The notes beneath the pieces are model-generated. The model did not search any database and was not told where the DNA came from. It saw only the letters and a program-made list of their open reading frames with translations. The translations under genes and the position numbers were made by a program. This document shows positions 49,791 to 60,770 of a stretch of 64,000 bases of DNA, one piece after another; position 1 is the stretch's first letter; each line of letters begins with the position of its first letter. Where the stretch lies: contig NZ_BMSV01000001.1 of the NCBI RefSeq assembly GCF_014649335.1, forward strand, positions 310,001 to 374,000, in the 5' to 3' direction. The DNA comes from Streptomyces roseolilacinus (GTDB lineage: Bacteria > Actinomycetota > Actinomycetes > Streptomycetales > Streptomycetaceae).

Positions 49791-51593
49791 TTACGGCTGC
49801 TTCAGGTACAGGTCGTTGATGTTGATGTAGCTCGAGTTGGTGCTGTACCGGGCACCGCCGATGTTCGAGCCGAAGAGCTGCAGCTGCTTCGAGTAGTAGA
49901 CCGGGGCGGCCGGGTTGACCTCCTCGACGATGCGCTTGTGCGCCTCTTCCCACTTCTTGGCGGCCTGCTCCGGCTGGAGCTTCAGGGCCTCCTGGATGAG
50001 GGCGTTGACCTTCGGGTCGTTGATGTGCGAGTAGTTCGGCGCACCGTCGGCGATCTGCGTGCCGTCGTAGACCGGGGTGACGACCGTGGAGGGGGAGGAC
50101 CAGTCCTGGCCCCAGCCCGTCATGTAGATGTCGTACGGGTTCTTGAGCTTGCCGACCTGCTCGTAGAAGGTGGCGCGCTCAACTTCCTTGAGCTGGACGT
50201 CGAAGCCGATCGCCTTCAGCGAGTCCTTGATGATGACCGACTGCTTCTGGCCGCGCGGGGTGTTGGCGTAGGCGTAGGACAGCTTGGTGCCCTCCTTGAC
50301 GCCGGCCTCCTTGAGGAGCTGCTTGGCCTTCTCGATGTCGCCGTTCGGCTTCTTCTTCTTGCCGAACGGGTCGTAGTTCGGGTCGTGGCCCGGCAGGGTC
50401 GGGGCGAACAGGCCGCCAGCGATCTCGCCGCCGTACTTGCCGCCGTCGGCCTGGATCATCCGCTCGTTCGGGATGGCGTAGGTGATCGCGTCACGGACCT
50501 TCTTGTCCTTGACCCGGTCCAGGTTGAAGGTGAGCTGCCAGACGTACGGCTGGTAGCCCTTGACCGTGCGCTTGTTGACCTCCGGCTTGGTGACGACGTC
50601 GCGGACCAGCGACGTCTCGACCGAGTCGGTGAACTGGATGGCGTTCTTCGCCTCGCCCTGGTCGGCGATCAGACGCTTCGTCTGGCTGGTCGCGTCGATG
50701 GTGTTGGTGAAGTTGTAACCATCCACGTACTGGTGGCGGACCGAGTCGGTCTTCGGGTCCCAGTTGGTGTTGCGCACCAGCTTGAGGGACTTGCCGGCCT
50801 TGTACTCGGCGATCTTGTACGGACCGAGCGCCTTGGGCGCCTTGTCGTACTTCTCCTTCGTGTCCTGCTTGGCGGGCACGATGGCGTAACCGGCCATGGC
50901 CAGGGCCTGCGGCAGGTCGGGGCGCGGCTGGTCGAACTTGAAGATGACCGTCTTCGCGTCCGGGGTCTCCAGGACGGTGTTCGGCAGGTGCTTGCCGGTG
51001 TACGGACCGTCCGGCAGCGCCTTGCGGTAGTCCGCACCGGACAGCCAGGTCTGCAGGAACGTCGGGCCGTCGAAGATGACCTTCGAGTAGAGGCGCTCGA
51101 CGGAGTGCCGGATGTCGGCGGACGTGATGACGTTGCCGTCCTCGTCCTTGACGCCGTCCTTCAGCGTGTACTTCCAGGTCTTGCCGCCGTCGGTGGTCTG
51201 GCCGGAGTCGGTGGCGATGTCACCGACGACGGTCAGGTTGCCCTTGGCGTCCTCCTGGTAGTTGGTCAGCTTGCGGAAGACCAGGTTGGCGAACTGGCCG
51301 CCGTCGGAGACGTAGATCTGGCCCGGGTCCATGTGGCTGAGGTCGGACTGCTGGTACACCTCGATGAAGCCACCGGACTTGGCACCCGGCACCTCCTTGG
51401 CCGGACCGGTGGAGGCAGCGGCGTCGCCGTAGACGACCGGCTTCGACTGCTCGGCCGCGTCGCTGGCGCCCGGGGCGGCCTTGCCGGTGTCGCCCTTGCC
51501 CTTTTCGTTGCTGCTGCAGCCGGTCAGCACCAGAGAGCCGGCCGCCATGGCGACGACTATGGCGCGCGCGGAGCGCGATCGGATGGACTTCAT
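49791..51593 (-). CDS. bldKB: BldKB-like oligopeptide-binding lipoprotein
   Basis: A 600-residue solute-binding protein family 5 lipoprotein. Signal peptide MKSIRSRSARAIVVAMAAG with lipobox LTGC (Cys about 26), then an Ala/Lys/Asp linker and the family core (TDGGKTWKYTLKDGVKDEDG; ALGPYKIAEYKAGKSLKLVR; TGWGQDWSSPSTVV). Start and motifs agree with my memory of S. coelicolor BldKB, the receptor for a developmental signalling peptide and route of bialaphos entry. ATG at 51593 with AGGTAGG about 12 nt upstream. Second gene of the operon, as in bldK. Confidence 0.88.
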   Translation of the reverse strand: MKSIRSRSARAIVVAMAAGSLVLTGCSSNEKGKGDTGKAAPGASDAAEQSKPVVYGDAAASTGPAKEVPGAKSGGFIEVYQQSDLSHMDPGQIYVSDGGQFANLVFRKLTNYQEDAKGNLTVVGDIATDSGQTTDGGKTWKYTLKDGVKDEDGNVITSADIRHSVERLYSKVIFDGPTFLQTWLSGADYRKALPDGPYTGKHLPNTVLETPDAKTVIFKFDQPRPDLPQALAMAGYAIVPAKQDTKEKYDKAPKALGPYKIAEYKAGKSLKLVRNTNWDPKTDSVRHQYVDGYNFTNTIDATSQTKRLIADQGEAKNAIQFTDSVETSLVRDVVTKPEVNKRTVKGYQPYVWQLTFNLDRVKDKKVRDAITYAIPNERMIQADGGKYGGEIAGGLFAPTLPGHDPNYDPFGKKKKPNGDIEKAKQLLKEAGVKEGTKLSYAYANTPRGQKQSVIIKDSLKAIGFDVQLKEVERATFYEQVGKLKNPYDIYMTGWGQDWSSPSTVVTPVYDGTQIADGAPNYSHINDPKVNALIQEALKLQPEQAAKKWEEAHKRIVEEVNPAAPVYYSKQLQLFGSNIGGARYSTNSSYININDLYLKQP

Positions 51594-51690
51594 GATGCTC
51601 GTGCACCTACCTGTGAGTTGTTGTCCAGAAAAGTGCTGCCTGCCGTCCGGTTGCCCGGTGCGGGGGCGGCAGCTCCCCCGCCCGTGGACG

Positions 51691-52734
51691 TCACCGTCCG
51701 GTCTTGGGGTCGAACGCGTCGCGGACCGAGTCACCCAGCAGGTTGAAGGCGAGGATGAAGACCACCAACGCGATACCGGGGAAGAACATGAACGCCGGGT
51801 CCTGCTCGTAGATCTTGGAGCCGATGGAGAACATCCGCCCCCAGTCCGGCGTGGACTCGTTGAAGCCGACACCGACGTACGAGAGGAACGCGATCGACAG
51901 GATGGCGCTGGGCAGCATGTAGGTGCCCTGCACCAGGATCGGGGTCACGATGTTCGGGAGGATCTCCTTGCGGACGATCCTCCACCGGGAGGCACCGGAG
52001 ACCAGCGCGGCCTCTACGAACTCGCGCTCACGGATGGTCAGTGCGGAGCTGCGCACCAGGCGCGCCATGCCCATCCAGCCGAGGAACCACATCACGAGGA
52101 CGATCGCCACGGCCCGAAGGTAGGTCGGCGTCTCCTCGCGCGGGTCCACGAACAGCGCGGTCACGACGGGCATGAAGGCGATGAAGAAGAGCTGGCTCGG
52201 GAAGGCGAGGAAGAAGTCGGTGACCCGGCCCAGCCAGTAGTCCACCTTGCCGCCGAAGAAGCCGCCGACCATGCCGATCAGGACACCGGTGAGGACGGAG
52301 AGCACCGTCACGACCACCGCCAGATACAGCGAGGTGCGGATGCCGTAGAGCAGCATCGTGAACACGTCGCGGCCCAGGTTGGGTTCGATGCCGAACCAGA
52401 ACTCGCCGGAGACGCCGCCGAAGGTGCCGTACGGCATGCCGAAGTCGTCGAGGATGTCCTCGTATCCCGGCACGGACGGGTACAGCGTGTACGGGTCCTT
52501 GCCGTAGAGCGAGGAGATCACGGGCGCCAGTGCGCCGATGAGGAAGAAGAAGACGACCACGAAGGCGGAGACCACACCGACGCGGTCGCGCTTGAAGCGC
52601 ATCCACATCAGCTGGCCGGGCGAACGCCCCTGGTGGCCCTGCTTGGTCTCCTCCGCGGCTTCGGTCTCGGCCGTGGCGTCTTTGTCCAAGGCGACGGAGG
52701 CTTCGGGGCCCTCGATCTCAGTTGGACTGGTCAT
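51691..52734 (-). CDS. bldKA: BldKA-like oligopeptide ABC permease (DppC type)
   Basis: A 347-residue permease. The first 45 residues are acidic and hydrophilic, then six membrane helices (first VGVVSAFVVVFFFLIGALAP), a long external loop containing YGKDPYTLYPSVPGYEDIL and the EAA loop (EFVEAALVSGASRWRIVRKE). First gene of the cassette, preceded by a 900-bp non-coding region. ATG at 52734. The permease-first order is what distinguishes bldK from the neighbouring cassette. Confidence 0.87.
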   Translation of the reverse strand: MTSPTEIEGPEASVALDKDATAETEAAEETKQGHQGRSPGQLMWMRFKRDRVGVVSAFVVVFFFLIGALAPVISSLYGKDPYTLYPSVPGYEDILDDFGMPYGTFGGVSGEFWFGIEPNLGRDVFTMLLYGIRTSLYLAVVVTVLSVLTGVLIGMVGGFFGGKVDYWLGRVTDFFLAFPSQLFFIAFMPVVTALFVDPREETPTYLRAVAIVLVMWFLGWMGMARLVRSSALTIREREFVEAALVSGASRWRIVRKEILPNIVTPILVQGTYMLPSAILSIAFLSYVGVGFNESTPDWGRMFSIGSKIYEQDPAFMFFPGIALVVFILAFNLLGDSVRDAFDPKTGR

Positions 52735-52988
52735 GGTGTGTCCATTTCACGGGTGTCGGATGACCCGCGATCCTGCGCGTGCGGCGACGGCCGGGTGGGT
52801 GCACCCGGTCGATCAGGGCCGCTGCCTGACATCCTCCCGGACGTTCCGGGCATGCCGGGCACCCGTGGCCGGGTACGACGGCAGCACCGCACGCCGGACG
52901 GGAAGCGTCCCGAGGGCGTGGGCCGGAAGGAAGGTCAGCAGGGGTGGTTTCTCCCCCGAGGAGCGCGAGCCGAGCGGTTGACCGGGTC

Positions 52989-53099
52989 TCAGAATCGCCG
53001 ACCGCTGCAGGCGGCCCGACCGGTTGACGTACACGGGTGACCGGCCGTTGGAGCCAGCTGCGACGACCCGACCCCACTGGCGCTCGTGGCACCGCGCAT
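52989..53099 (-). CDS. Possible 36-residue leader peptide or binding-protein 5' remnant
   Basis: ATG at 53099 follows an excellent ribosome site (GAGGAGG, 5-nt spacing) and opens MRGATSASGVGSSQLAP, ending SGRRF at 52989. The first residues resemble starts of peptide-binding lipoproteins (compare MRGASHP at 46308), but no signal peptide follows. It lies 255 bp before the bldKA-like ATG on the same strand. Either a translated leader of the operon or the decayed 5' end of a lost binding-protein gene. Confidence 0.35.
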   Translation of the reverse strand: MRGATSASGVGSSQLAPTAGHPCTSTGRAACSGRRF

Positions 53100-53502
53100 G
53101 GGTTCCTCCTCATGAGTCCACGTATTCACTGCATGGTTGGGTACGGGGCACTCCGCCGACACCCCTGACGGCGAAGTGCTGTACCACGTGTGCTCGTGAG
53201 TCGGCGCTCCCCACAGCGCGTGACCCATCGACCCGAGCTCAGTGGAGCCAACTATTAAGTACGACCGGGCTGTAAACCACACTTAAAGGGTCTCGTTTTG
53301 ACAACATCGCCCAAGTGCCACTGCCCGAAATCCAGACAAACTGAGCACAGACAGACACCCGCGAAACGGACTGTTAACACAAGTTCCGGAGAGCGACGGT
53401 CGATAACCGGACGCTTCGCGGGCGAAAACGCCTTGACGCAGACGCGTCAGGCATCTCGGGCGCCGGCCCTCCGGAAGGGCCGCGTGGTGGCCGGAAAGCG
53501 CC

Positions 53503-53544
53503 GGTCGAGAGGTCCGTCACGGCGTCGGTCGAGAGGTCCGTCAC
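53503..53544. repeat. Direct repeat, 18 bp x 2
   Basis: GGTCGAGAGGTCCGTCAC occurs at 53503-53520 and 53527-53544, a 24-bp period, upstream of the typA terminator. Two helical turns apart, it could be a paired protein-binding site. Confidence 0.6.
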
Positions 53545-53562
53545 ACCGTCGCGCGGACGCGG

Positions 53563-53597
53563 CGACGGCCGCCGGGTTCGAAACCCGGCGGCCGTCG
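53563..53597 (-). terminator. Intrinsic terminator after typA
   Basis: A perfect 16-bp stem (53563-53578 with 53582-53597), 3-nt loop, 44 bp after the typA stop. Confidence 0.87.
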
Positions 53598-53640
53598 GTG
53601 GTGGCGTGCGCGGCGGCGAGCCGCTCCCCGTGCGCGCGTG

Positions 53641-55548
<1,908 letters not shown>

Positions 55549-55678
55549 GGGTGGCTGGCGCTTCTCTCGGATCGTGGGTGCGGCGTCTCGTTTTCCTCAG
55601 TACGCCCGCCGGGCGGACGCGCCACGGCTCTGTCCATGGTACGGGGCTGCCGCACACTCGGCCTCCCGGGCATGATCG

Positions 55679-55703
55679 TGCCCGCCGGGAGCCCCGGCGG
55701 GCA
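55679..55703 (-). terminator. Terminator after LpqW-like gene
   Basis: A 10-bp stem (TGCCCGCCGG, 55679-55688, with its complement at 55694-55703) with a 5-nt loop, 39 bp beyond the LpqW-like stop. Confidence 0.65.
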
Positions 55704-55741
55704 ACGGATCTGAGCGGTTTCTGAGCTTGTTCGCCGCGCCT

Positions 55742-58123
55742 TCACTTCCTCTTCGGCACCGCGAACCCGATGTTCTCGTAGCGCGGCGTCGCGAAGCCGA
55801 AGGCGCCCGCGTTGACCACGTTCTTCCTGACGGCGACGAGCTCGGGCCGCTGGAAGAGGGGGATCGACCCGGCGGCGGCCCAGATGCGGGCGTCGGCGCG
55901 GCGCACCAGGTCGCGGGCGGCCTTCTCGTCCAGCTCCGCGGCGGCCTGGTCGAAGAGCTGGTCGATGTGGTCGGTGCCCACGCGCGTGTAGTTCTGCTCC
56001 ACCAGCAGCGAGCCGTCCGTGGCGGGCTCCGGCTTGGCGTGGATCGGCCGGCCGTCCGTGGCGGGGAAGGCGGTGCCGGGCCAGGAGTAGAGGGCGAGGT
56101 CGTAGTCGCCGGAGGCGATGTGGTCCTTGAAGAAGCTCTCGTCCGGGACCTTGACGATCTCGGTGCGGACGCCGATGCGGTCCAGCATCGCCGCGATCCT
56201 GTCGCCGACCGCCCGCAGCGACCCGGAGCCGGGGCCGGCGGGCAGGACGAAGCGGAGGCTCAGCGGCCGGCCGTCCTTGCCGAGGGGGCCCGCGGCGGGG
56301 CCGGGGGCGGGCTTCCCGGTCGGGGCGGCGGTGCCGGCGGGGGCGTACGCGCCGGGGGCGCCGCCCTTGGCCTTGGGGTGTTCGGGGCCGGAGGCGTCCC
56401 GGGGGTCCTCGGCGGCCCCGGCCCCCCGGGCGCCGGTCCGGGCGCCGGTGGTGAGGGCGGCCGTGACGGCGCGGGCCTGGCCGAGGACGAGCCTGCTGTG
56501 GACGGCCGCGGCCGGGGCGGGCGCGAGGACGTGCGTGCCGGGCCCGCCGTCGGCGGCCCGCTTGTCGTCGCCGACGATGTACAGGCCCTCGTCGGACGGC
56601 AGGTCCACCGTCTTCGCCCCGCCCGCCGTGCCCGGCGGACGGGCGGGCGCGACGGGCGCGGGGGGTGCGGCGGGCGCGGCGGCGGGCGAGGCGCCCTTCG
56701 ACGGGCTCCCCGAGGCCGGCGCCCCCGCCTTGGTGCCCTCCTTCGGCGCGGCGCTCGCGCGGGCGCCCGCCTTCGTCCAGCCCGCGTCGGCGAGCAGGGC
56801 GAGGGCCTCCTCGGTGTCCTGGCCGCCCAGGGCGCCGCTGTTGTCGGCGTACGCGTCCTGCCCGGCCAGCGCCAGGTGGGAGCCCAGCGGCTCGGCGGGG
56901 AGCCCCAGCGGGGCCAGGACGGCCTCGGCCAGCTCGCGGCGGTCCAGGGCGCGGGCGACCGCCCGGCGCACCCGCTCGTCGGCGAGCGGCCCGGACTCGC
57001 CGTTCAGGGCGAGCTGGGTGTACGCGGGCTCCAGCGTCCTGCGGACGACGTAGCCGCGCAGGGCCCGCTGCTCGGCCTCGTGCAGGGCGGCGGCCCGCCG
57101 GTCGCGAAGCCGCGCGGCGCGCGCCTCGGCGGCCTTCTCCTCGTCGGAGCCGTGCGCGGTGGCCCAGGACTTCAGGGCGGCGGAGGGCGCCTTGGCGGCG
57201 TCGGGCCCGTGCGCGGAGGAGGAGCGGCCCTTCGCGCCCGCCCGGCCCTCGCGCGCCGCGCGGGCGACCCGGGCGGCGACGGACGCGTCGACCTCGGCGA
57301 CGTCGACGGTGCCCGTGGCGAGCGCCGCGGCGCGGCGCTCGCGCGGGACGGCGCGCAGGACGAGGCTGTCGAGCTTCGCGGGCTCGCCCCACCAGCGCGG
57401 TTCGCGCACCAGGGTGAGGGTGCCGGCCTTCGCGTCGACCGCCTTCAGCCGGAACGGCCCCGCGGTCCGCGGCAGCCCGGTGCGGGCGCCGTCGTTGAAG
57501 GTCGCCGGCGACCCCGTGACCTCCTTCGGGTACAGCGGTGTGAACAGCGACTTCCAGTCGGCGTAGCGCTTGCCGAAGGTGACCCGGACCTCCAGGTCGT
57601 CGGCGCCGCGCTCGATCTTCTCGATGCGCTCGTACCCGGCGTTGCGCGCCGTCCAGTACGCGCTGTCGCGGCCGCGCAGGGCCCGCCACTGGGCGACGAA
57701 GTCGGCGGCGCCGACCTCGCGGCCGTCGCTCCACACGGCCTGCTGGTGCAGCCGGTACCGGACGACCTGCTTGGGTTCGCGCTCGATGACCTCGGCGGAC
57801 TCCAGGTAGTCCGGGTTGGGCTGCGGCCGGCCGCGCTCGTCGAGGGTGAAGAGGGCGGGCAGCACGGCCCCGGCGACCCGGGCGGTGGCGGCGTCGGCGT
57901 CGGCCTGGAAGGCGTTGAGGGTGCTGGGCAGCGCGTCGACCGCCCAGCTCAGGGTGCCTCCGTCGGCGACCGCCGGGCGGGGCGCGGCCGCGATGTCCGC
58001 GGGGACGGCCCGGGCCTCGCTCTCCTCGTCCCCGGAGCTGCAGCCGGCGAGTACGGACACGGCGAGCGCCCCGCTGGTGAGGAGCGCGGCGGACCGAAGG
58101 GCGCGGACGCCGACCTGGGACAT
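55742..58123 (-). CDS. LpqW-like ABC-type peptide-binding family lipoprotein
   Basis: A 793-residue lipoprotein of solute-binding protein family 5. Lipobox LAGC (Cys about 28) after MSQVGVRALRSAALLTSG. The N-terminal half has the family core (YRLHQQAVWSDGREVGAADFVAQW). A Pro/Ala/Lys-rich insert of about 200 residues (about 430-600) breaks the fold, followed by the C-terminal lobe (ASGDYDLALYSWPGTAFPA). No ABC permease is adjacent, so transport is not evident. Mycobacterial LpqW next to typA controls lipomannan/LAM synthesis and not peptide uptake, so a regulatory role is plausible. ATG at 58123 with AAGAGG. Confidence 0.85.
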   Translation of the reverse strand: MSQVGVRALRSAALLTSGALAVSVLAGCSSGDEESEARAVPADIAAAPRPAVADGGTLSWAVDALPSTLNAFQADADAATARVAGAVLPALFTLDERGRPQPNPDYLESAEVIEREPKQVVRYRLHQQAVWSDGREVGAADFVAQWRALRGRDSAYWTARNAGYERIEKIERGADDLEVRVTFGKRYADWKSLFTPLYPKEVTGSPATFNDGARTGLPRTAGPFRLKAVDAKAGTLTLVREPRWWGEPAKLDSLVLRAVPRERRAAALATGTVDVAEVDASVAARVARAAREGRAGAKGRSSSAHGPDAAKAPSAALKSWATAHGSDEEKAAEARAARLRDRRAAALHEAEQRALRGYVVRRTLEPAYTQLALNGESGPLADERVRRAVARALDRRELAEAVLAPLGLPAEPLGSHLALAGQDAYADNSGALGGQDTEEALALLADAGWTKAGARASAAPKEGTKAGAPASGSPSKGASPAAAPAAPPAPVAPARPPGTAGGAKTVDLPSDEGLYIVGDDKRAADGGPGTHVLAPAPAAAVHSRLVLGQARAVTAALTTGARTGARGAGAAEDPRDASGPEHPKAKGGAPGAYAPAGTAAPTGKPAPGPAAGPLGKDGRPLSLRFVLPAGPGSGSLRAVGDRIAAMLDRIGVRTEIVKVPDESFFKDHIASGDYDLALYSWPGTAFPATDGRPIHAKPEPATDGSLLVEQNYTRVGTDHIDQLFDQAAAELDEKAARDLVRRADARIWAAAGSIPLFQRPELVAVRKNVVNAGAFGFATPRYENIGFAVPKRK

Positions 58124-58283
58124 GGCTTGTACCTCTTCGTCCGGGTTTCCTGAATTTGGAGATGATCACACCTATTGCCCATACACTGAAGGGGAACGGA
58201 CGGGTGGGTCGGCGGCGACACGGCGGGGGCGGTCCGAAAGCCCACCCGTGTGGCCCAACGGGCCCCGGAGGTGAGGGCAACCG

Positions 58284-58520
58284 ATGTCGCTCCAGGACGA
58301 TGTGGCCGCCGTCCGGCGGCGCCTCGACGACCTGGCCCGCTCGATCGGGCAGCTGGAACGGGACCTCGCGCGGCAACGGCCGGAGGCGGACCGCCGCCCC
58401 GACGCCGCGCCGGGCCGCCCGGAGGGCCTGGTGCCGCTCTCCGGCCCCCCGTACGGCACCTCCCCGGGGCGGGACCCCGACGACGAGGGCCCCGGTGCCC
58501 GGCGCCGCGGGGCCCCGTGA
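58284..58520 (+). CDS. Small coiled-coil protein (78 aa)
   Basis: A 78-residue protein. Residues 1-30 (MSLQDDVAAVRRRLDDLARS...) form a predicted amphipathic helix or coiled coil; the rest is Pro/Gly/Arg-rich and disordered. ATG at 58284 has GGAGGTGAGGG. It is divergent from the LpqW-like gene and 52 bp before the TPM gene, which has its own leaderless promoter. Function unknown. Confidence 0.72.
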   Translation: MSLQDDVAAVRRRLDDLARSIGQLERDLARQRPEADRRPDAAPGRPEGLVPLSGPPYGTSPGRDPDDEGPGARRRGAP

Positions 58521-58559
58521 CGACCCGGCCGTCCGGTCGCGGCGGTCCGGGGCCCGGCC

Positions 58560-58565
58560 TAGCCT
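58560..58565 (+). promoter_or_regulatory. -10 box of leaderless TPM gene
   Basis: TAGCCT ends 7 nt before GTG 58573; no ribosome site. Confidence 0.55.
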
Positions 58566-58572
58566 CACTCCT

Positions 58573-60663
58573 GTGACGCGCCGAGCCCCCCGCGCCCTCG
58601 TGGCCCTCCTCACCGGGCTGCTGGCGGCGGTGTGCTGGCTGGTGGGACCCGCCGCCCCGGACGGGCGCGCGGAGGACCCCGGCCCCCTGGCCCGGCGGGG
58701 CCAGATCACCGACCGGGTCGACGCCCTCGGGACGCGCGCGCCGGACGTGGCCCGGGCCCTCGACCGGCTCTACGACGAACAGCGCCTCCAGCTGTTCGTC
58801 GTGTACGTGCGGGACTTCTCCGGGCGCTCCCCGCAGCAGTGGGCCGACGCGACCGCCGACCGCAACGGGCTCGGCACCGACGACGTGCTGCTCGCGGTGG
58901 CGACGCGGGAGCGGCGGTACGCGTACACGGCCGACGCGGCGGGCCGGCTGGCGCAGGACCGGCTGGACGAGGTGGCGCGCACCGCCGTGGAGCCCGCGCT
59001 GCGCGCCGACGACTGGGCGGGCGCCGCGATCGGGGCCGCCGAGGGGTACGGCGCGGTCCTGGCGGGACGGCCCGTACCGGTACCGGCGATCACCCCGGGC
59101 ACGCCCGACCCGGGCGACGGCGGGAGCCCCGGCGCGGACCTGGTCGTCCCGGTGGTGCTGGTCGCCGGGGCGCTGGCGGTGGCCGGGTACGCGTACACGA
59201 GCCGGCGCCGGCGGGCCCGGACCCGGACGACACCGCACGGCGGGACGGCCGTGCCGGGGGTCCGGGACCTGGACGAGCGGACGCGGCGGACGCTGGTGGA
59301 GACGGACGACGCGGTGCGGACGAGCCGGGAGGAGCTGGGGTTCGCGGTGGCGCAGTTCGGCGAGGCGGCGGCGAAGCCGTTCGCCGAGGCCGTCGCGTAC
59401 GCGGAGGACGAGCTGACGGCGGCCTTCCGGCTGCGGCAGCGGCTCGACGACGCCGAACCGGAGGACGAGGTGACGCGGCGGACGATGCTGGAGGAGATCA
59501 CCGCCCGGTGCGCGGACGCGGAGCGGCGCCTCGACGAGGAGTCGGCGGCCTTCGACGCGCTGCGCGACCTGGAACGCACGGCCCCGGCGGCCCTGGCGGC
59601 GGCGGAGGCGGCGCACCGGGACCTGGAGGGGCGCCTGACGACGGCGGAGGCCGCGCTCACGGCGATGCGCTCCCGCTACGCGGACACGGCGGCGGCCCCC
59701 GTCGCCACGGCCCCCGACCAGGCCAGGGCCCGCCTCGCCTTCGCGGCGGCGAACCTGGCCCGGGCCCGGCAGGCCCTGGAGACCCGCACGGCGGCGGGCA
59801 GCGGGCCCCCGCCGCCCGGCACCGGACCGGACCCGGCGCACGGCGCCGCCCGGACGGGCGGAGGACCGGAGGAGGCCGGCGGGCCGGCGGCCGCCGCCCT
59901 GTACCTGCGGGCCGCCGAAGGGGCCGTCGGGCAGGCCGCCCGGCTGATCGAGGCCGTGGACCGGCGGGCCGTGGAACTGGCGGAGGCCGCCGGGAAGCTG
60001 CCCGGGGCGCTCGCGGAGGCCGAGGCCGACCTCGCGGAGGCCCGCGGCGTACTGGAGGGCACGCCCGGCGGAGCCCCGACGGCCGGGCTGCGGGGCCGGG
60101 CGGCACGGCTGGAATCCGTCGTACGGGACGTGCGGCGCGCGGTGGAGGCCGGCCGGTACGACCCCCTCGACGTGCTGCGCCGCACCGAGGAGGCCGACGC
60201 GGCGCTGGACGAGGCGCTGGAACGGGAGGACGGCGCACGGCGGGCGCGCGCGTTCCTGGACCAGGCGCTGCTGACCGCCCGGTCGTCGGTGGGCGCCGCG
60301 GAGGACTACCTGGCGACGCACCGGGGCGCCGTGGCCGGCGTGGCCCGCACCCGGCTCGCGGAGGCCCGGCGCCACCTGGCGGAGGCGTCCGGCGCCGGCA
60401 CGGACACGGACCCGCGCACCGCGCTGGCACGGGCCCAGCAGGCGGACGCGCTGGCCCGGCAGGCACAGGCGCTGGCCGAGCAGGACGTACGGCTGCGCGG
60501 CACCCTCGGCGGACCTCCCGGGGGCCTCGGGGGCGCCGTGCTCGGCGGGATCCTGCTGGGCGGCCTCATGGGCGGCGGGCGGCCCGGCGACTTCCCGGGC
60601 GGCCCGGCGAGCTTCGGCGGCGGGAGGACGCGGGGCCGGCTCGGCGGCGGGGGGCGCTTCTGA
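58573..60663 (+). CDS. TPM-domain membrane protein with coiled-coil tail
   Basis: A 696-residue protein. Signal peptide (RALVALLTGLLAAVCWLVGP), then an external TPM domain (about 40-165; QLFVVYVRDFSGRSPQQWAD, TDDVLLAVATRERRYAY). A membrane helix follows at about 192-212. The cytosolic part is a long Ala/Glu/Arg coiled coil (230-630), ending in a Gly-rich tail (GGAVLGGILLGGLMGGG). TPM proteins occur beside PspA-like genes, as here, and are linked to membrane or photosystem repair in other groups. GTG start at 58573. Likely works with the downstream PspA at the membrane. Confidence 0.85.
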   Translation: MTRRAPRALVALLTGLLAAVCWLVGPAAPDGRAEDPGPLARRGQITDRVDALGTRAPDVARALDRLYDEQRLQLFVVYVRDFSGRSPQQWADATADRNGLGTDDVLLAVATRERRYAYTADAAGRLAQDRLDEVARTAVEPALRADDWAGAAIGAAEGYGAVLAGRPVPVPAITPGTPDPGDGGSPGADLVVPVVLVAGALAVAGYAYTSRRRRARTRTTPHGGTAVPGVRDLDERTRRTLVETDDAVRTSREELGFAVAQFGEAAAKPFAEAVAYAEDELTAAFRLRQRLDDAEPEDEVTRRTMLEEITARCADAERRLDEESAAFDALRDLERTAPAALAAAEAAHRDLEGRLTTAEAALTAMRSRYADTAAAPVATAPDQARARLAFAAANLARARQALETRTAAGSGPPPPGTGPDPAHGAARTGGGPEEAGGPAAAALYLRAAEGAVGQAARLIEAVDRRAVELAEAAGKLPGALAEAEADLAEARGVLEGTPGGAPTAGLRGRAARLESVVRDVRRAVEAGRYDPLDVLRRTEEADAALDEALEREDGARRARAFLDQALLTARSSVGAAEDYLATHRGAVAGVARTRLAEARRHLAEASGAGTDTDPRTALARAQQADALARQAQALAEQDVRLRGTLGGPPGGLGGAVLGGILLGGLMGGGRPGDFPGGPASFGGGRTRGRLGGGGRF

Positions 60664-60770
60664 CCACACGCACGGCGGGCCGGGTGCCCGCACGCCCCAC
60701 GGGTACCGCACCCGCACCCGGACCGCGCGCCGCGGGCGCGTACCGCACGACACGCACAAGGAGAGGTGCC

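Larger units (their letters stand above)
52735..53640 (-). promoter_or_regulatory. Long regulatory region of bldK-like operon
   Basis: A 906-bp gap between the bldK-like operon and typA. The stretch 53226-53420 is AT-rich for this genome and likely holds the operon promoter (minus-strand candidates TTGTCA near 53301 and TTAATA near 53253). A 36-codon frame with strong GAGGAGG lies at 52989-53099. Direct repeats lie at 53503-53544 and the typA terminator at 53563-53597. The size implies several regulators, as expected for a developmental operon. Confidence 0.5.

Noticed and set aside
48381..51746. 1121-residue plus-strand open frame, and other very long frames (10360-13362 minus, 3149-5548 plus, 2871-5480 minus)
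   Set aside because: They lie opposite or out of phase with well-supported genes; long antisense frames are expected from G/C third positions and show low-complexity Arg/Ala/Gly-rich translations.
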